DNA from: Flavobacteriales bacterium
GTDB taxonomy: Bacteria > Bacteroidota > Bacteroidia > Flavobacteriales_D > CAJJDF01
Direction: 5' to 3'
Assembly: GCA_018609055.1 (NCBI GenBank)
Contig: JABAYJ010000009.1
Span: forward strand, 307,761-371,760
DNA: 64,000 bases
Within the stretch, counting starts at the first letter, position 1. Each line of letters starts with the position of its first letter. A program made the position numbers and the translations under genes. The notes beneath the pieces are model-generated. The model did no database searches. It saw nothing but the letters and a program-made list of their open reading frames with translations, and had not been told where the DNA came from. Positions 61,879 through 64,000 of this stretch are shown here, piece after piece.

Positions 61879-62889
61879 TTAATGTGTGTGGTAAACATCA
61901 CCATGGGTATGTGCTTCTGGTGAAGGTCCCTTCGGTTTTCTATTACCACCATTTCCTCCTGGTGGAGGTCTGTTTGGTCTTCCATCCTGACTATTTCCTC
62001 CTGGTCTTCCTCCAGATGGTTTAGCTTCAGTGAAAACTCCTTTAAGGCATCTGCCAACATAAGGGTATTCATTAGTAACAAAATAACAATACTCTCCGTC
62101 TATAGATATTCCGTTACATTCATCTAGTTGACCTATAGTTTGATCAAAAGTCCAATCAGAAACAAAAATTCCATCAGCAGAAGAATTATTTAATTCTTTT
62201 TTTATAGTTTTTTTACCAGCTGTATAAGAACAAGCATCACCTGTTCTTGATTCAGAAGAAAGCTTAAAACTAGGTTTATACTTCCCGCTTTTGGAGTAGT
62301 AAATAGGAAAACCATCTTTGGCATATCCCATTAATACAATATCTTCACCTTTATCAAGAACCTCTACCAATCCTTTAGGTGCTCCATGATAGTGATAGGC
62401 ACCAGTAGGTTGAACATGTGCATTATTATAATCAAGTCCTAGATTTACAAGTTCCTGAAAAGCTTCAATTCTATATACTTCTCCTGTTTCACAAACAAAT
62501 CGCTCTGCAGTTTCTGGTTCAAATTTAACGCCATTCAGTGCTATTCCGGGTTCTCTGGCCCATTTAGATTCTCCAGATAATTTTGGTTTTAATGGAAAAG
62601 AATAACTCAAATTTTGAGCAGAAATACTATTTGGATTTCCAGAGTTTGGGAATTCGCCAGTTTTGTGATTTGGTAATCCATTAGTTTTCATTATTCTATT
62701 TCCGTTTTCAATGGTCATAGTTGTGTTTGTTCCAAATTGATTGTCTATTATTTTATACTTACCATCATAATGTTGCACCTCATATGTGTCAGTTGCATTT
62801 TCATAACTTGGATTAGTATTTTTTGAGGTATTGTTTTTACATGCTAACACAGTAATAGCGATAGTCACAAAAAATGTTACTTTTTTAAT
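61879..62889 (-). CDS. YHYH-domain lipoprotein with unusual start
   Basis: Carries the YHYH signature (TGAYHYHGAPKGLVEV), then ILDK-like GEDIVLMGYAKDGFPIYY and GTTTEV-like GQLDECNGISIDGEYCYFVTNEYPYVGRC, as in YHYH proteins, with a proline-rich, His-rich end (EAHTHGDVYHTH) that may bind metal. The GTG at 62868 would leave only a bare hydrophobic stub before the lipobox VLAC. Reading from the ATT at 62889 restores IKKVTFFVTIAITVLAC, a normal lipoprotein signal. So either ATT is the start or the ATG has mutated. Secreted; function unknown. Confidence 0.7.
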   Translation of the reverse strand: MKKVTFFVTIAITVLACKNNTSKNTNPSYENATDTYEVQHYDGKYKIIDNQFGTNTTMTIENGNRIMKTNGLPNHKTGEFPNSGNPNSISAQNLSYSFPLKPKLSGESKWAREPGIALNGVKFEPETAERFVCETGEVYRIEAFQELVNLGLDYNNAHVQPTGAYHYHGAPKGLVEVLDKGEDIVLMGYAKDGFPIYYSKSGKYKPSFKLSSESRTGDACSYTAGKKTIKKELNNSSADGIFVSDWTFDQTIGQLDECNGISIDGEYCYFVTNEYPYVGRCLKGVFTEAKPSGGRPGGNSQDGRPNRPPPGGNGGNRKPKGPSPEAHTHGDVYHTH

Positions 62890-62897
62890 AGTCTTAC

Positions 62898-63245
62898 TTA
62901 ATTATTTTTGAATAATTTCTTTTTTGCCTTAATAGCCTTTAACATTCTTTTTTGCTCTTCAGTATATACAGCATTTTTTTGAGCCTTAAATTTCTTCTTA
63001 GCTGCTTTTTTTTCTGCTTTTGGAAGTGATTTGATATTTGCTTCTTTTTTCGCCTTTTTAATAGCTTTTAATTTTGCAATTTGTTCTTTAGTTAAAGTCT
63101 TTTTAAAAGCTTCTTTATCTCTTTTTAATTCTGCTTTTTCATCTGTAGTAATTGTTGTATTTGCTTTTTTAGTTTTACTTTCCTGAGCAAATGAACTGAA
63201 TGTAACTGTCATTAATGCTAGAGTTATTAAAAGTATCTTTCTCAT
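62898..63245 (-). CDS. Exported lysine-rich protein
   Basis: 115 residues. Signal peptide MRKILLITLALMTVTFSSFAQ, then a highly basic mature region (about a third Lys) with two related helices, LTKEQIAKLKAIKKAKKE and YTEEQKRMLKAIKAKKK, reminiscent of the LTxxQ motif of Spy/CpxP-like periplasmic chaperones. Similarity to that family is weak. It ends 9 bp before the probable start of the YHYH gene, so co-transcribed. A His-rich YHYH protein next to it hints at a metal-related role; speculative. Confidence 0.65.
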   Translation of the reverse strand: MRKILLITLALMTVTFSSFAQESKTKKANTTITTDEKAELKRDKEAFKKTLTKEQIAKLKAIKKAKKEANIKSLPKAEKKAAKKKFKAQKNAVYTEEQKRMLKAIKAKKKLFKNN

Positions 63246-63452
63246 TTTATATGTTTTTTATAAGTTGTTTAATTCTTTGACGAAAATTTATAAATAATCC
63301 TTCTTCTCAATTGATTAAAATTTAAGATTCCGGAACTAACCAAAATACCAAAATTTTATTTTCTCTTTTCAACAGTTTGGTTTTTAGTTATTTGATATTC
63401 AGTAAAATAAAAAAATAATTTTTGGTTTATAATTTAACTGTTCAGTAACAGG

Positions 63453-63478
63453 CACCAAATCGGATGTAAACGTCACCT
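63453..63478 (-). repeat. 26-bp dispersed repeat, copy 2
   Basis: Matches 50463-50488 at 24 of 26 positions. It lies in the 320-bp gap between the lysine-rich gene and rpmB, which otherwise holds only the rpmB terminator and AT-rich sequence with no recognisable gene. Confidence 0.6.
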
Positions 63479-63506
63479 TTTAAATTAAAGCAAAAAAAAA
63501 GTCCAC

Positions 63507-63542
63507 AAAAAAAGTCCCGAAGAAAACTTCGAGACTTTTTTA
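63507..63542 (-). terminator. Terminator of rpmB
   Basis: AAAGTC...CGAAG pairs with CTTCG...GACTTT around AAAA, with a T run on the minus strand. 24 bp after the rpmB stop. Confidence 0.8.
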
Positions 63543-63565
63543 TAAAATGTATTTTACTTAAAAGC

Positions 63566-63808
63566 TTACGCTCCTGTGTACAATCCTTTTGCTTTTGATT
63601 CCTTAATCATTTCTTCGATTCCTTTCTTATCGATAGTTCTCAAAGCTCTAGTACATAATTTAAGTGTAACTGTTCTGTCTTCACTTGGTAAGTGAAATTT
63701 CTTAGTTACTAAATTTGGATAAAACTTTCTTCTTGTTCTTCTTAAAGAGAAAGAAACGTTATTACCTGACTGTACTTTTTTACCTGTTAATTGACAAACT
63801 TTTGACAT
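63566..63808 (-). CDS. rpmB: 50S ribosomal protein L28
   Basis: 80 residues of bL28: MSKVCQLTGKKVQSGNNVSFSLRRTRRKFYPNLV and a C-terminal VTLKLCTRALRTIDKKGIEEM. A structural protein of the large subunit. It is followed directly by a terminator, so rpmG (bL33) is not downstream. In many Bacteroidota rpmB-rpmG-DUF4295 are clustered; here that order is broken or the other genes lie elsewhere. Confidence 0.96.
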   Translation of the reverse strand: MSKVCQLTGKKVQSGNNVSFSLRRTRRKFYPNLVTKKFHLPSEDRTVTLKLCTRALRTIDKKGIEEMIKESKAKGLYTGA

Positions 63809-63893
63809 CTTCTGTTATTTTTTGAGAATGCAAAGAAAACCCTTTTTTCTATTTAATCAAAACTTTAAGAGTGTTTTTTCTTAAATAATTCAA

Positions 63894-64000
63894 TTAAGAA
63901 TACGAATTAAATATTCCCCCCGACATTTTTAACGAATCTAGGAATAATCCATGGTTTAAACCAGTTTTAAATGAATGCTCTTCAAAATAAGAAATCATTT
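63894..64000 (-). CDS. Possible C-terminus of a gene extending past the window
   Basis: On the minus strand the frame is open from the window edge to a TAA at 63894-63896, reading ISYFEEHSFKTGLNHGLF then LDSLKMSGGIFNSYS (about 34 residues visible). It ends 85 bp upstream of rpmB in the same direction, where a co-directional gene would be expected. No family recognised, and a short open frame by chance is quite possible. Confidence 0.3.
   Translation of the reverse strand, partial: MISYFEEHSFKTGLNHGLFLDSLKMSGGIFNSYS

Overview
The window is a stretch of an AT-rich Bacteroidota chromosome, most likely from the order Flavobacteriales. The evidence is type IX secretion C-terminal sorting domains, at least seventeen exact matches to the Bacteroidota -7 promoter consensus TAnnTTTG in front of genes, no strong Shine-Dalgarno sequences, flavobacterial families (DUF4340, DUF5522, DUF6090, DUF2520, FISUMP), an Hpt-Adk fusion and menaquinone synthesis. 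No rRNA, tRNA, CRISPR array, transposase or integrase was seen.

Layout. 0-10 kb: a frameshifted aquaporin Z, a small hydrolase, a DUF2064 glycosyltransferase-like protein, a periplasmic rhodanese, a frameshifted coiled-coil exported protein, a LysM glucosaminidase, a PLP enzyme of the D-cysteine desulfhydrase type, two tandem paralogous outer-membrane proteins, a thioesterase and a TlpA-like thioredoxin. 10-26 kb is mainly core metabolism: aconitase, fabH-accB-accC, sucC, a TetR-SulP-carbonic anhydrase operon (probable bicarbonate uptake), nth and tex. 26-40 kb: methionine aminotransferase with omega-amidase, secreted proteins, AI-2E exporter, an AAA+ ATPase/VWA pair, the hpt-adk fusion, a CcmF/CcsA cytochrome c biogenesis protein and a DUF2520 protein. 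40-48 kb: secreted and lipoprotein genes, a kinase-like protein, a dimethylformamidase-like pseudogene and an MsbA-type ABC exporter. 50.5-64 kb: psd, KdsC-like phosphatase, a BNR-repeat secreted protein, M61 peptidase, phhB, two convergent L,D-transpeptidases, msrA, menB, a VOC protein, a YHYH protein and rpmB.

The most unusual region is 48.16-50.37 kb. Two minus-strand genes (a FISUMP/T9SS protein and an unknown protein) lie between structured sites that begin AAC and end GTT. The first bases of each unit are the reverse complement of the bases closing that unit (GTTATGAG/CTCATAAC, GTTGGCTGC/GCAGCCAAC, and a 14-bp pair). That is the arrangement of integron gene cassettes with attC sites. 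A 260-bp module, identical in two copies by eye, flanks the pair and looks like an ORF-less mini-cassette plus a long attC-like hairpin. No integrase gene is in the window, so this resembles a cluster of attC sites lacking an integrase.

The second notable theme is broken genes. Three reading frames are interrupted by what looks like one extra base in a homopolymer (aqpZ, the 2.7-kb gene, the DUF6090 gene). Two more contain in-frame TAA codons in otherwise intact frames (12.8 kb and, twice, 44.6-45.9 kb). Sequencing error, genuine decay and phase variation cannot be told apart from this sequence alone.
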